From Burkholderia sp. WSM2232 (GTDB lineage Bacteria; Pseudomonadota; Gammaproteobacteria; Burkholderiales; Burkholderiaceae): a stretch of 64,000 nt of DNA. This document shows, in pieces, positions 7,782 to 17,359 of the stretch. Under the pieces are notes generated by a model. It was given only the letters and a program-made list of their open reading frames with translations, was not told the DNA's origin and did no database searches. The stretch spans positions 1 to 64,000 of the forward strand of contig NZ_KI421432.1 of the NCBI RefSeq assembly GCF_000472545.1, written 5' to 3'. Position 1 is the stretch's first letter. Each line of letters starts with the position of its first letter. Made by a program: the position numbers and the translations under genes.

Positions 7782-9185
7782 TCAGGCTTCCACTGTTTGT
7801 TTGACGCCGCTTTGCGGGCGGCGTTGCTGCGCACCGGCATGCACTGCCGGCAAACGCGCGCGTCCGCCGCCGAACAGCTTCTCGCGCAACGTCGGCGCCG
7901 GGTCGTAATCTTCCTTGTAGACGCCGCGGTTTTGCAGCTCAGGCACGACCAGATTCACGAAGTCCTCGAACGATTCAGGCATGACCGTGCGTGTCAGATT
8001 GAAGCCATCCACGCCCGCTTCGTCGATCCACGAAACGAGCTCGTCCGCAATCTGTTGCGGCGAGCCGACCACGGGTTTCGCGCGGCCGCCAAGCGTCATC
8101 TGTTCCAGTACTTTGCGTTTGGTCCACACGCCGCTCACGCTCTTGCTCGAAATGGCCTCGACCGCGGATTGCATGGAGTCCGTCTTGACATACGAGATCG
8201 GTTCATCCAGCGCGTATTGCGAAAAGTCGATACCTGTCGAACTGGAAAAATGCGCGATGCCACCTTCCGCGCTGGCATAGCGCCGATACTCTTCGAACTT
8301 TTCCTGCGCGGCGCGCTCGGTTTCGCCTACCACGACGGTTATGCCCGCGAAGATCTTGATGTCGTCGCGCGCACGCCCGAAGCTCACCGCCCGTGCGCGA
8401 ATGTCGTCGACAATAGACCGCGTCAACTGCTTGTTCTGTCCACCCACGAACACACATTCCGCATGACGTGCCGCGAAATCGACACCGCGGCTCGACGAAC
8501 CGGCCTGATACAAAACCGGCGTGCGTTGCGGCGAGGGCTCGCTCAGGTGAATCGCGTCGATCGAATAGTAGGGGCCGTCATGCTTTACGCGGTGCACCTT
8601 GCCCGGCTGCGAAAACACTCGTGCCGCGCGATCGCGCACCACTGCGTCGTCTTCCCAGCTTTGCTCCCACAGCTTGTAGACCACATCCATGTAGTCGTCG
8701 GCGCGCTCGTAGCGGTCGTCGTGGCTGATCTGCTGCGCGAGACCCATGCCGCGCGCGGCGCTGTCCAGATAGCCGGTCACGATGTTCCAGCCGACGCGGC
8801 CTTTCGTGAGGTGATCGAGCGTCGACATGCGGCGCGCAAACAGATACGGCGGCTCGTAAGTGAGATTCGACGTGACGCCAAAGCCGATATGCCGCGTGAC
8901 GTGTGCCATCGCCGGCACGATCAGCGCCGGATCGTTGATCGGTATCTGCACGGCTTCGCGCAACGGCGTGTCGGGGCCGCCTTCGTAGACGTCGTATACG
9001 CCCACAATGTCGGCGAGAAAAATGCCGTCGAACTTGCCGCGTTCAAGTGTTTGCGCAAGACTCGTCCAGTACTCAAGGTCCGTATAACGAGCAGACTGGT
9101 CTCGCGGATGCGTCCACAAACCGTGATTGATATGGCCGACCGCATTCATGTTGAACGCGTTCAGCAGGATCTTTTTCTTCGGCAT
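7782..9185 (-). CDS. NtaA/SnaA/DszA family FMN-dependent monooxygenase
   Basis: A 467-residue flavin-dependent monooxygenase of the bacterial luciferase-like superfamily, in the nitrilotriacetate/pristinamycin/dibenzothiophene-sulfone subgroup. The start is the ATG at 9185 (MPKKKILLNAFNMN); the 57-residue upstream extension lies over the neighbour and is not protein-like. Typical blocks are HGLWTHPRD, WTSLAQTLERGKFDGIFLAD, GRVGWNIVTGYLDSAARGMG and VLYQAGSSSRG. The enzyme uses FMNH2 from a separate reductase, which is not present in this window. Lying inside the metQ-metN-metI unit, it probably attacks the imported compound to release sulfur. The substrate cannot be read from the sequence. Confidence 0.85.
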   Translation of the reverse strand: MPKKKILLNAFNMNAVGHINHGLWTHPRDQSARYTDLEYWTSLAQTLERGKFDGIFLADIVGVYDVYEGGPDTPLREAVQIPINDPALIVPAMAHVTRHIGFGVTSNLTYEPPYLFARRMSTLDHLTKGRVGWNIVTGYLDSAARGMGLAQQISHDDRYERADDYMDVVYKLWEQSWEDDAVVRDRAARVFSQPGKVHRVKHDGPYYSIDAIHLSEPSPQRTPVLYQAGSSSRGVDFAARHAECVFVGGQNKQLTRSIVDDIRARAVSFGRARDDIKIFAGITVVVGETERAAQEKFEEYRRYASAEGGIAHFSSSTGIDFSQYALDEPISYVKTDSMQSAVEAISSKSVSGVWTKRKVLEQMTLGGRAKPVVGSPQQIADELVSWIDEAGVDGFNLTRTVMPESFEDFVNLVVPELQNRGVYKEDYDPAPTLREKLFGGGRARLPAVHAGAQQRRPQSGVKQTVEA

Positions 9186-9226
9186 CGCGCGGCTCCTGTG
9201 GTTCTCTTCAGTATGAAAGGCGCCGC

Positions 9227-10066
9227 TTACCAGGCGACCGCGTAAAGATCGCCAAATGCCTTGTCGAGCGCGGCGCGCACGGCCGGCGAATGCTGATAGA
9301 TCGAAATGAATTTGCGAATGCGCGGATCGTTTGCGCTCTCCGGACGCACGACCCATTGAATCGCATAGTTCCTGTTTTCCAGCCCGTCGAACAGCAGTGC
9401 GCTATTCGGATCTGTGGTGCCTGCGAGTTTGATGAAGCTCGGGTAGCCCTGCGCAAGGTCCACGTCGTCAAGCGAGCGCGCCAGTTGCGACGCCTCGAGC
9501 TGAATGATCTTCAGATGCTTCGGGTTCGCGGTTATGTCGAGCGTAGTGGCGCGATAGTCGATGCCCGGCGTAAGCTTGATCAGACCGGCTCGTTGCAGCA
9601 GCAACAAGCCGCGGCCGCCGTTGACCGGATCGTTTGCGATGGCCACCGTCGCGCCGTCCTTCAGTTCGTCGAAACGTTTTATCTTTTTCGAGTACAGCCC
9701 GATCTTCATGATCGTGCCTGGCGCGATTGCCACGAAGTTATAGCCGCCCTGCTTTTTCGCGTTTTCCAGAAACGGAATGTGCTGGAAGTAATTGACGTCG
9801 ATGTCCTTGTTCGCAAGCGCCGCGTTCGGCGTATTCCAGTCGGTGAATTCGATTACCTTGACGTCGAGCCCCTGCTCTTTCGCTTCGCGCACCGCGACTT
9901 TGAGCGCCTCGATTTGCGGGCTGGTGGCAGTGCCGATCTTCAGCGTCGGCGCATCCGCCGCAAGCGCGGGCGCGGCGGATACCGCAAGTACAACACCCAA
10001 TGCGCTGAGCAGCGCGAGCGTCGGCGCACGCAAAAAGCGCCGCGCGTTGAGAAGAAAAATACGCAT
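9227..10066 (-). CDS. metQ: MetQ/NlpA family periplasmic substrate-binding protein
   Basis: A 279-residue binding protein with a Sec signal peptide (basic start, hydrophobic stretch, cleavage after APALA near residue 36) and the NlpA family core: LKIGTATSPQIEAL, NYFQHIPFLENAKK, NDPVNGGRGLLLLQRAGLI and YPSFIKLAGT. Unlike many MetQ proteins it lacks a lipobox Cys at the cleavage site, so it is predicted to be soluble in the periplasm. It is the first gene of a minus-strand operon with the monooxygenase, metN and metI. The ligand may be methionine or, given the neighbours, another organosulfur compound. Confidence 0.85.
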   Translation of the reverse strand: MRIFLLNARRFLRAPTLALLSALGVVLAVSAAPALAADAPTLKIGTATSPQIEALKVAVREAKEQGLDVKVIEFTDWNTPNAALANKDIDVNYFQHIPFLENAKKQGGYNFVAIAPGTIMKIGLYSKKIKRFDELKDGATVAIANDPVNGGRGLLLLQRAGLIKLTPGIDYRATTLDITANPKHLKIIQLEASQLARSLDDVDLAQGYPSFIKLAGTTDPNSALLFDGLENRNYAIQWVVRPESANDPRIRKFISIYQHSPAVRAALDKAFGDLYAVAW

Positions 10067-10211
10067 GGTGGACTCTTGTTGACGATATGTTGAGTTCGCG
10101 GCGAGCCAGACCGGCAGTCTGCGCCAAAGTGCGAATCATCATAGTGGCCACGATGCGCGCGGGTCTACGAAGCGATTTTCGAAAGGAAAGTGCGAAAAAT
10201 GATTTGCGCAT

Positions 10212-10252
10212 AAAAAAAGCCGGACCGCGCTCGTGGCGCGGTCCGGCTTTTT
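10212..10252 (-). terminator. strong rho-independent terminator of the RND efflux operon
   Basis: A long GC stem (left arm ending CCGGACCGCGC at 10230, right arm starting GCGCGGTCCGG at 10236, loop TCGTG) is flanked by an A-run at 10212-10218. On the minus strand that A-run becomes the T-tail. It lies 28 bp beyond the end of the outer-membrane channel gene and insulates the metQ promoter from it. Confidence 0.9.
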
Positions 10253-10280
10253 CGAACACTCGAATGGGTAACGGAAGCCT

Positions 10281-11858
10281 TTAACGCTTCGCCACCTGTT
10301 CTCCGGTCACACCGGCAGAAGCAGGCGTTGCTGCAGGAGCCGCCGACCCCACCGCGGTGCCGGACGCTGCCACATCGCCCCAGCCACCGCCGAGCGCGCG
10401 AATCAGGTTCACGGTCGCCACTGCCTGCGTACCCTGCAAGTGGCTCGCCTGCAGTTGCGTGCTGAGCACCTGCCGCTCGCCGTCGATCACGTCCAGATAG
10501 CTGACCGCGCCCTCCGTGTACTGCGTACGGGACAGACGTGCGGCACGCTGCGACGCCTGCACGGCGTTGTTCTGCTCGCGCATCTGATCTTCCAGCAGCC
10601 GCAGATCGGCCAGGTTGTCTTCGACTTCGCGGAACGCCACGAGTACCTGCTGACGATACTGCGCAACGTCTTCGTCATAGCGCGCGCGAGCCTGCGCCAG
10701 ATTCGCCTTGCGCCGGCCCCCGTCGAAAATGGGCACTGTCAATGCGGTACCTGCAAGCGGACCGAGAATGAACGCCCGGCTCGACCACATGAACAGATCG
10801 CCCAAGGTCGCCGACTCATAGCCGAATGCACCCGTGATGTCGAGCTTCGGGAAGAACGCCGACTTCGCCAGACCCACGCGTGCGTTCGCCGCCGCCATCG
10901 CGCGCTCAGCCGCCGACACGTCCGGCCTGCGTTCCAGCAGCGCCGAAGGCAGGCCAGGCGGCACCCGCACCGTGACCGGCGTAAGCGGCGCTTCGGCAAA
11001 GGAGAACTCCGCAGGCGGCTTGCCAAGCAGAATCGCAAGACTGTGTTCCGAAGCCGCGCGCTGACGCGCGATACCCACCGCATCGGCGCGAGCGCTCGCG
11101 AGTTCATTGCGCGCGCGCGACACGTCGAGCTCGCTGATGTCGCCTTCCTTGAAGCGGCGCTCAACGAGCTTGAGCGTGTCTTCACGCAACGCCACCGTGC
11201 GGCGATACAGATCCTGGTCGGTATCGAGCTCGCGCAACTGGAAATAGTTTTGCGCAACGTCGGCCTGCAACGACAACTGCACCGAACGGAACAGCGCTTC
11301 GCTTTGCTGCTCATCCGCGCGCGAAGCGTTCACATTCGAGCCGACACGCCCGAACAGATCCGCCTCGTACGACGCGCCGACCTGCGCGCGCCAGATGGTG
11401 CCGGTCGTGCCGCCCACGCTGTCCGGCTGCAATTGCGAAGCCGCCGACGCTCGCTCGCGAGTCGGACCAAAACCCGCGTCGAACTTCGGAAACCAGTCCG
11501 ACTTCGCTGCGCGCGTCACCGCCCGGGCCTGCTGCACGCGCGCCGCTGCGGCCTTCAGGTCCTGATTCGCGGCGGCCGCCTGCTCCTCGAGGGCATCCAG
11601 TTGCGGATCGCCGAAAATCTTCCACCATTCGCCGCGATGCGCGTCGTCGGCGGGTTGCGCCGTTTTCCACGTGCCGGTGTCCTGCGCCGAGGCGGCTGAC
11701 GTTCCTGACGCCGCAACCGGCGCCTCCTTGAAGGCAGCGGGCGTGTCCACTTCGGGACGCTTGTAGGTGGGTTCCACCGAGCAGGCCGCGAGCAGCGCGA
11801 GCAGCAAACCACTCGCTGCCGCACGGCCCCATCCGCTCAAAAACTCATAGCGTTTCAT
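10281..11858 (-). CDS. opcM: OpcM/OprC-type outer-membrane efflux lipoprotein (RND channel)
   Basis: A 525-residue outer-membrane factor of the TolC/OprM class. The ATG at 11858 is preceded by GAGGAGAGAACAACA. It begins a lipoprotein signal with lipobox LAAC (Cys26), so the mature protein is lipid-anchored and forms a trimeric channel. Two repeated coiled-coil/beta halves are visible, with the usual EWWKIFGDPQLDALEEQA block and the PPGLPSALLERRPDVSAAERAMAAANA block. It is the last gene of the operon after the adaptor and pump genes; the gap to the pump stop is 13 bp. The order and the lipase-like gene upstream match the ceoAB-opcM (bpeEF-oprC) locus. Confidence 0.88.
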   Translation of the reverse strand: MKRYEFLSGWGRAAASGLLLALLAACSVEPTYKRPEVDTPAAFKEAPVAASGTSAASAQDTGTWKTAQPADDAHRGEWWKIFGDPQLDALEEQAAAANQDLKAAAARVQQARAVTRAAKSDWFPKFDAGFGPTRERASAASQLQPDSVGGTTGTIWRAQVGASYEADLFGRVGSNVNASRADEQQSEALFRSVQLSLQADVAQNYFQLRELDTDQDLYRRTVALREDTLKLVERRFKEGDISELDVSRARNELASARADAVGIARQRAASEHSLAILLGKPPAEFSFAEAPLTPVTVRVPPGLPSALLERRPDVSAAERAMAAANARVGLAKSAFFPKLDITGAFGYESATLGDLFMWSSRAFILGPLAGTALTVPIFDGGRRKANLAQARARYDEDVAQYRQQVLVAFREVEDNLADLRLLEDQMREQNNAVQASQRAARLSRTQYTEGAVSYLDVIDGERQVLSTQLQASHLQGTQAVATVNLIRALGGGWGDVAASGTAVGSAAPAATPASAGVTGEQVAKR

Positions 11859-11871
11859 TGTTGTTCTCTCC

Positions 11872-14800
11872 TCAGGCGTCCGTGACCGGCGCGCCAATGC
11901 GCGGCGAGTCTTTCTGCGCGACATGAATCGTCCCGCCGGCCATCGTACGCAGCACCACATAGAACACCGGCGTCAGCATCAGCCCGAACAAGGTCACCCC
12001 GAGCATGCCGAAGAACACGGCGACACCCATTGCATGACGCATTTCCGAACCGGCCCCGGTCGACAACACCAGCGGCACGACACCCATGATGAACGCAATC
12101 GATGTCATCAGAATCGGCCGCAGACGCAAACGGCTTGCTTCAATCGCCGCCGAAAGCGGGGTATGTCCGTCGTGCTCCAGTTCGCGGGCGAATTCCACGA
12201 TCAGAATCGCGTTCTTCGCGGACAGGCCCACCAGCACCATCAAGCCGATCTGCGTGAAGATGTTGTTGTCGCCGCCGGTGAGCCACACGCCGGTCAGCGC
12301 GGACAACACGCTCATCGGCACGATCAGGATGACCGCGAGCGGCAGCGTCAGGCTTTCATACAACGCGGCGAGCACGAGGAACACGAGCAGCACGCTGATC
12401 GGGAACACCCACAGACCCGCATTGCCCGCAAGAATCTGCTGATAGGTCAAGTCGGTCCACTCCAGCTTCACGCCGCGCGGCAGAACTTCAGCCGCCACCC
12501 GCTCGGCCGCGGCCTGAGCCTGACCCGACGAGAAGCCAGGCGCCGGCCCGCCGTTGATGTCCGCAGCCGTATAGCCGTTGTAACGCACCACCATTTCCGG
12601 ACCATACGTCGGAGTGACCGTGACGAGCGACGACAACGGCACCATGTCGCCCGCCGAATTGCGCGTCTTCAGTTGCAGGATGTCGTCGGCGTGTTGACGG
12701 AACGGCGCGTCTGCCTGCACCCGCACCTGATACACGCGGCCAAAGCGGTTGAAGTCGTTCACGTACAGCGAGCCGAGATAGATCTGCATCGTGTTGAACA
12801 CGTCCGTGACCGGCACGCCAAGCTGCTTCGCCTTCACACGGTCGAGGTCCACGTTCAGTTGCGGCACGTTGATCTGATAACTGGAGAAGGTCGGCCCAAG
12901 CTCAGGCGTTTGCGCCGCCTTCTTCACGAATGCCTCCGCTGCCTTGTTCAACTCCGCGTAACCGAGCGCGCCGTGATCCTCCAACTGCATCTTGAAGCCG
13001 CCGAGCGTGCCGAGACCGAGCACCGGCGGCGGCGGGAACACGGCGACGAACGAGTCCTTGATCGCGCCATACTGCTGATTCAACGAGCCTGCAATTGCGC
13101 CCGCAGAGAGCTTCTTGTCGCCGCGCTCCTTGAACGGCTTGAGCGTGACGAACACGATGCCCGCGCTCGAACTGTTCGTGAAGCCGTTCACCGACAAGCC
13201 AGGGAACGCCACCGCGCTTTCCACGCCCTTTTGCTTGAGCGCGATGGCGCTCATGTCGCGAATCACTTTCTCCGTGCGATCCAGCGACGCACCGTTCGGC
13301 AACTGTGCGAACGCAATCAGATACTCCTTGTCCTGCGCGGGCACGAAGCCGCCTGGCACGATACGCGCGATCAGCACCGTTGCGCCGAGCAGAATCGCGT
13401 ACACCGCGAGCATTGCGCCCTTACGGCGCAGCACGCCCGTCACGCCGCGGCCATAACCTTCCGAGCCGCGATGAAACACCTTGTTGAAGCCCTTGAAGAA
13501 GCGGCCCAGCACACGGTTCATCACACGCGTCAGGAAGTCTTCCTTCGCGCCGTGGCTGCGCAGCAGCATCGCGGACAATGCCGGCGACAGCGTCAGCGAG
13601 TTGAACGCCGAGATCACCGTTGAGATCGCGATGGTCATCGCGAACTGCTTGTAGAACTGACCCGTGAGGCCCGTCATGAACGCAAGCGGCACGAACACGG
13701 CGACGAGCGTGAGCGCAATGGCGATAATCGGCCCGCTCACCTCCTGCATCGCCTTATACGTTGCGTCGCGCGCACTCAGTCCGTTTTCGATGTTCCGCTC
13801 GACGTTCTCCACCACCACGATCGCATCGTCCACCACAATCCCGATGGCGAGCACCATGCCGAACAGCGACAGCGCATTGATCGAGAAGCCGAATGCAAGC
13901 AGCAGCGAAAAGGTACCGACAATCGACACAGGCACCGCGATCAACGGAATGATCGACGCGCGCCACGTCTGCAGGAACACGATCACGACGATCACCACCA
14001 GCGCGATAGCTTCGAGCAGCGTATGCACGACCGCCTCGATACTCGAACGCACGAACTGCGTGGGGTCGTAGACGATCTTGTATTCGACGCCCGCCGGCAT
14101 GTCTTGCGCGAGTTCCTTCATCGCGGAGCGCACCTCGTCCGAAATCGCGAGCGAGTTAGCGCCCGGCGCCTGGTTGATTGCGAGCGCAACCGCCGGCTTG
14201 TTGTCGAGCAACGAACGCAGGCCGTATTCCGACGCCGCCAGTTCGACACGCGCAATATCGCGCAGGTAGGTCACGCCGCCGTCCGGCGCGGTCTTCACGA
14301 TGATGTCGCCGAATTCGCCCTCCGTTTTCAGACGGCCGCGCGCATTCACCGACAACTGCAATTGCGTGCCCGGCACCGAAGGCGACGCGCCGATCACACC
14401 GGCTGCCACCTGAATGTTCTGCTCGCGGATCGCGTTGACCACTTCGGTTGCCGTCAAGCCGCGCTGCGCGACTTTCTGCGGATCGAGCCATACGCGCATT
14501 GCGTAGTCGCCCGAGCCCCACAACTGCACTTCGCCCACGCCCTGAATGCGCGCAAGCCGGTCCTTGACGTTGAGCAGCGCGTAATTGCGCAGATACGTCA
14601 TGTCGTAGCGGTTGTTCGGCGAGATCAGGTGGACCACCATGGTGAGCGTAGGCGAGCTCTTGATGGTCGTCACGCCAAGCCGTTGCACGTCTTCCGGCAA
14701 GCGCGGCAGCGCCTGGTTCACGCGGTTCTGCACGAGCTGCGTGGCAAGGTCCGGGTTGGTGCCGAGCTTGAAGGTCACCGTCAGCGTGAGATTGCCGTCG

Positions 14801-15057
14801 CTATTTGCCTGCGACTGCATGTACAGCATGTTCTCCACGCCGTTGATCTGCTCTTCGAGCGGTGAGGCGACGGCTTCCGCGATCACTTTGGGATTCGCGC
14901 CCGGATACTGCGCGTGCACCACGACCGACGGCGGCACCACTTCCGGGTACTCCGAGATCGGCAGCTTGAAGAGCGAAATCACGCCCGCCAGCAGAACCAA
15001 TACCGATAGCACGCCCGCGAAGATCGGCCTGTCGATGAAGAATTTGGATATATTCAT
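11872..15057 (-). CDS. ceoB: RND multidrug efflux pump, CeoB/BpeF-type
   Basis: A 1061-residue inner-membrane RND pump, normal for the HAE1 family, which exports hydrophobic drugs using proton flux. It begins MNISKFFIDRPIFAGVLS. The proton-relay Asp pair is seen in transmembrane helix 4 (GIVVDDAIVVVENVER). The two large periplasmic loops and 12 helices are present without interruption. It lies between the adaptor gene (70 bp upstream) and the channel gene. By synteny with Burkholderia ceoAB-opcM/bpeEF-oprC, likely substrates include chloramphenicol, trimethoprim and fluoroquinolones; that part is inference. Confidence 0.9.
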   Translation of the reverse strand: MNISKFFIDRPIFAGVLSVLVLLAGVISLFKLPISEYPEVVPPSVVVHAQYPGANPKVIAEAVASPLEEQINGVENMLYMQSQANSDGNLTLTVTFKLGTNPDLATQLVQNRVNQALPRLPEDVQRLGVTTIKSSPTLTMVVHLISPNNRYDMTYLRNYALLNVKDRLARIQGVGEVQLWGSGDYAMRVWLDPQKVAQRGLTATEVVNAIREQNIQVAAGVIGASPSVPGTQLQLSVNARGRLKTEGEFGDIIVKTAPDGGVTYLRDIARVELAASEYGLRSLLDNKPAVALAINQAPGANSLAISDEVRSAMKELAQDMPAGVEYKIVYDPTQFVRSSIEAVVHTLLEAIALVVIVVIVFLQTWRASIIPLIAVPVSIVGTFSLLLAFGFSINALSLFGMVLAIGIVVDDAIVVVENVERNIENGLSARDATYKAMQEVSGPIIAIALTLVAVFVPLAFMTGLTGQFYKQFAMTIAISTVISAFNSLTLSPALSAMLLRSHGAKEDFLTRVMNRVLGRFFKGFNKVFHRGSEGYGRGVTGVLRRKGAMLAVYAILLGATVLIARIVPGGFVPAQDKEYLIAFAQLPNGASLDRTEKVIRDMSAIALKQKGVESAVAFPGLSVNGFTNSSSAGIVFVTLKPFKERGDKKLSAGAIAGSLNQQYGAIKDSFVAVFPPPPVLGLGTLGGFKMQLEDHGALGYAELNKAAEAFVKKAAQTPELGPTFSSYQINVPQLNVDLDRVKAKQLGVPVTDVFNTMQIYLGSLYVNDFNRFGRVYQVRVQADAPFRQHADDILQLKTRNSAGDMVPLSSLVTVTPTYGPEMVVRYNGYTAADINGGPAPGFSSGQAQAAAERVAAEVLPRGVKLEWTDLTYQQILAGNAGLWVFPISVLLVFLVLAALYESLTLPLAVILIVPMSVLSALTGVWLTGGDNNIFTQIGLMVLVGLSAKNAILIVEFARELEHDGHTPLSAAIEASRLRLRPILMTSIAFIMGVVPLVLSTGAGSEMRHAMGVAVFFGMLGVTLFGLMLTPVFYVVLRTMAGGTIHVAQKDSPRIGAPVTDA

Positions 15058-15127
15058 TGGAAGCTCTTGATGTTTGGAGCAAGCGGTTGGAGCATGCGCC
15101 GCGCGTTGCCTGCCGCGGCCGCGACGC

Positions 15128-16336
15128 TCACGAGTTCTTGTCCGCTTTGGCGCGCGTCTGTGCGAGCGGCGCGCTGTTCGGGTCCTGGTCGGTCGTCATG
15201 GGCACCATGTGCGCGCGCACCGCATCGCCCGGCCGCACACGCTGAATACCGTTGACGACAATCCGGTCGCCTGCCTTCAGACCGCCCTTCACCACGCGCA
15301 GATTGCCCTGCATGTCGCCCACCGAAATCTCGCGATACGCGACGTGATTGTTCTGGTCCACCACCAGCACGAACTTCTTGTCCTGGTCGGTGCCTACTGC
15401 TGCGTCGTCGATCAGCAGCGCCGGATGCGGCTCGCTGCCGCCCACTTTCACGCGCGCATAAAGGCCCGGAATGAGCGTGCCGTCCTGGTTGTCGAAACGC
15501 GCCCGCACGCGGATCGTGCCCGACGACGTATCCAGACGGTTGTCCACCGACTCGATCGTGCCGCTGCGTGAATAGCCGGTTTCGTCGGCGAGGCCGAGCT
15601 CCACCGGCACCTTGCTGCCGTCTTTCGCGCGACGCAGGTATTGCAGGTAGGTCTGCTCGTCGGCGTCGAACGATGCGTAGATCGGCGAAACGGATACGAG
15701 CGTGGTGAGCGGCGCGGAACCTGCACCGGCCGACACCACATTGCCTACCGTGATTTCCGCGCGCGACACGCGGCCCGACACCGGCGCGACAATCTTCGTG
15801 TAGCCAAGATTGATGCGCGCGGTTTCAAGCGCGGCTTGTGCGGCCTTCAGGTTTGCACTCGCTTCGCGAGCGGCGTTCTGCTTCTCGTCGTAATCGCGCT
15901 TGGCGATGGCGTTGTCGGCGATCAGGCGTTGCGCGCGTTCCCAGTCGCTTTGCGTATAGCCCGTGCGCGCCTGAGCCGCCGCGAGCTGCGCTTCGGCACG
16001 GTCCACTTCCGCCGCGTACGGACGCGGGTCGATCACGAACAGCGTGTCGCCCTTCTTCACGAGCGCGCCGTCCTTGAAGTTGACGGACACGATCGTGCCA
16101 GGCACCTGCGAACGTACGTCCACTTTTTCTACTGCTTCGAGGCGGCCCGAATAGCTTTGCCAGTCGGTAATCGTCTTTTGCACCACCGTGGCTACATCGA
16201 CTTCCGGCACGATGGTCGGCGCGGCGGGCGAGCTCGCGTCCACACGGATCGCGCCAAAGGTGCCAAGTCCGGCAAGGACCACGACGGCAAGCGCGGCAAC
16301 CGCCACACGGCGGCGAGAAAGAGGAAGAATGGTCAT
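15128..16336 (-). CDS. ceoA: RND efflux periplasmic adaptor, CeoA/BpeE-type
   Basis: A 402-residue membrane-fusion protein. It has an N-terminal signal/anchor helix (residues 10-30), split lipoyl halves (VDVRSQVPGTIVSVNFKDG and YTKIVAPVSGRVSRAEITVGN) around an alpha-helical hairpin rich in Ala/Gln/Glu, then the beta-barrel and membrane-proximal domains. It joins the inner-membrane pump to the outer-membrane channel. No lipobox Cys is seen near the N-terminus. It is the second gene of the operon, 96 bp after the lipase-like gene. Confidence 0.9.
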   Translation of the reverse strand: MTILPLSRRRVAVAALAVVVLAGLGTFGAIRVDASSPAAPTIVPEVDVATVVQKTITDWQSYSGRLEAVEKVDVRSQVPGTIVSVNFKDGALVKKGDTLFVIDPRPYAAEVDRAEAQLAAAQARTGYTQSDWERAQRLIADNAIAKRDYDEKQNAAREASANLKAAQAALETARINLGYTKIVAPVSGRVSRAEITVGNVVSAGAGSAPLTTLVSVSPIYASFDADEQTYLQYLRRAKDGSKVPVELGLADETGYSRSGTIESVDNRLDTSSGTIRVRARFDNQDGTLIPGLYARVKVGGSEPHPALLIDDAAVGTDQDKKFVLVVDQNNHVAYREISVGDMQGNLRVVKGGLKAGDRIVVNGIQRVRPGDAVRAHMVPMTTDQDPNSAPLAQTRAKADKNS

Positions 16337-16432
16337 GTGTAGCTCCCGGTATCGTTGATTAATGTTTTGCCTGGTTCTGTTTCAGTGCTGATTCCAGCCG
16401 GTGGTTTTAGCCGCTGGGATCAGCCGCTGGGA

Positions 16433-17287
16433 TCAGCGATATGCGCGCGCATCGAAGCGCCACTGAAAAAATCTCACTGCCTCCTGCAAGGCGGGCGGAT
16501 GATCGGCCAGTGCCGCATGCGAGACCGCCGGATAGCGGACCACCTGCGTCAGCACACCCGCGTCGATCAGACTGCTCGCGTATTTCTCCGCCTCGACGTG
16601 CAGCACGTCGTTTTGCGCCGTCGCGATCAGCGTGGCCGGCAAGCCGGCAAGCCGCGACGACTCCAGCGGCGCCGCATACGGATGCATGCGTTGCGACGCC
16701 TGCGGCAGGTATGCGCGGTAGCAGGCCGCGCATTCTCTTGCCGTGATGTCCGAGCCGAGGCGCTTTTCATCGCCAAGGCGCGTGAGGCTCGGGTCCAGCA
16801 TCGGCCCGAACAAAGCCTGCGCGGCAATCTGCACGTCGCCGCGATCGCGCGCGATGAAAGCGAGGCAATTGGCCAGCTGGCCGCCCGCATCATGGCCCGC
16901 CACGCCAACCTTTCTGCTATTGCCGCCAAACGCACGCGCCCGCGTCTGCACCCACAACGCCGCGCGGTGTGCGTCTTCCGGCGCTGCGGGAAACGGGAAC
17001 TCCGGCGCGAGCGAATAGCCCACCGACACCACTAATGCAGGTAAATGTTCCGCGAAATAGCGCGACGCGAAATCCGCCTGCTCGATCGACCCCTTCGTGA
17101 AGCCGCCGCCGTGAAAGTAAAGCAGTACCGGCAGTGCGGTTTTCCTGGCCTGCCGGTACAAACGCAACGTGATGTCCTGCGCGTGTCCTTCTATCTGTAC
17201 GTCAGTCACTTCCAGTGCCGTGCTGTCGGCCTCCGCCGGCTCGTTGGCGGCGGGCGTAAAAGAGAACGGCGGTTTGAATGCATCCAT
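16433..17287 (-). CDS. llpE: LlpE-like alpha/beta hydrolase with Asp at the nucleophile position
   Basis: A 284-residue protein of the hormone-sensitive-lipase type alpha/beta hydrolase fold. The oxyanion-hole HGGG is at residues 59-62. The nucleophile elbow reads G-H-D-A-G-G (131-136), so the catalytic Ser of GxSxG is replaced by Asp133. The acid Asp227 (TAQNDVLH) and His257 (AVSHAAL) remain. An in-frame TTG at 17308 would add seven residues; I prefer the ATG at 17287. It is the first gene of the efflux operon, exactly where llpE lies in ceo/bpe loci. Either the enzyme uses an Asp nucleophile, like dehalogenases and epoxide hydrolases, or it is not catalytic. Confidence 0.82.
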   Translation of the reverse strand: MDAFKPPFSFTPAANEPAEADSTALEVTDVQIEGHAQDITLRLYRQARKTALPVLLYFHGGGFTKGSIEQADFASRYFAEHLPALVVSVGYSLAPEFPFPAAPEDAHRAALWVQTRARAFGGNSRKVGVAGHDAGGQLANCLAFIARDRGDVQIAAQALFGPMLDPSLTRLGDEKRLGSDITARECAACYRAYLPQASQRMHPYAAPLESSRLAGLPATLIATAQNDVLHVEAEKYASSLIDAGVLTQVVRYPAVSHAALADHPPALQEAVRFFQWRFDARAYR

Positions 17288-17359
17288 GTGGAGCCGCGCA
17301 ATGCGCAAAGAACTTCAATGGTGCGAATTGTGGGTTCGGCAGACTCGTAAATAAATGCC

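Noticed and set aside
7419..9245. 608-codon plus-strand open frame opposite the FMN monooxygenase and metN genes
   Set aside because: Covers two real genes on the other strand; no protein family features.
11923..13623. 566-codon plus-strand open frame opposite the RND pump gene
   Set aside because: It is antisense to an intact 1061-residue RND pump and has the His/Arg-rich composition of a GC-bias shadow, without domains or a start signal.
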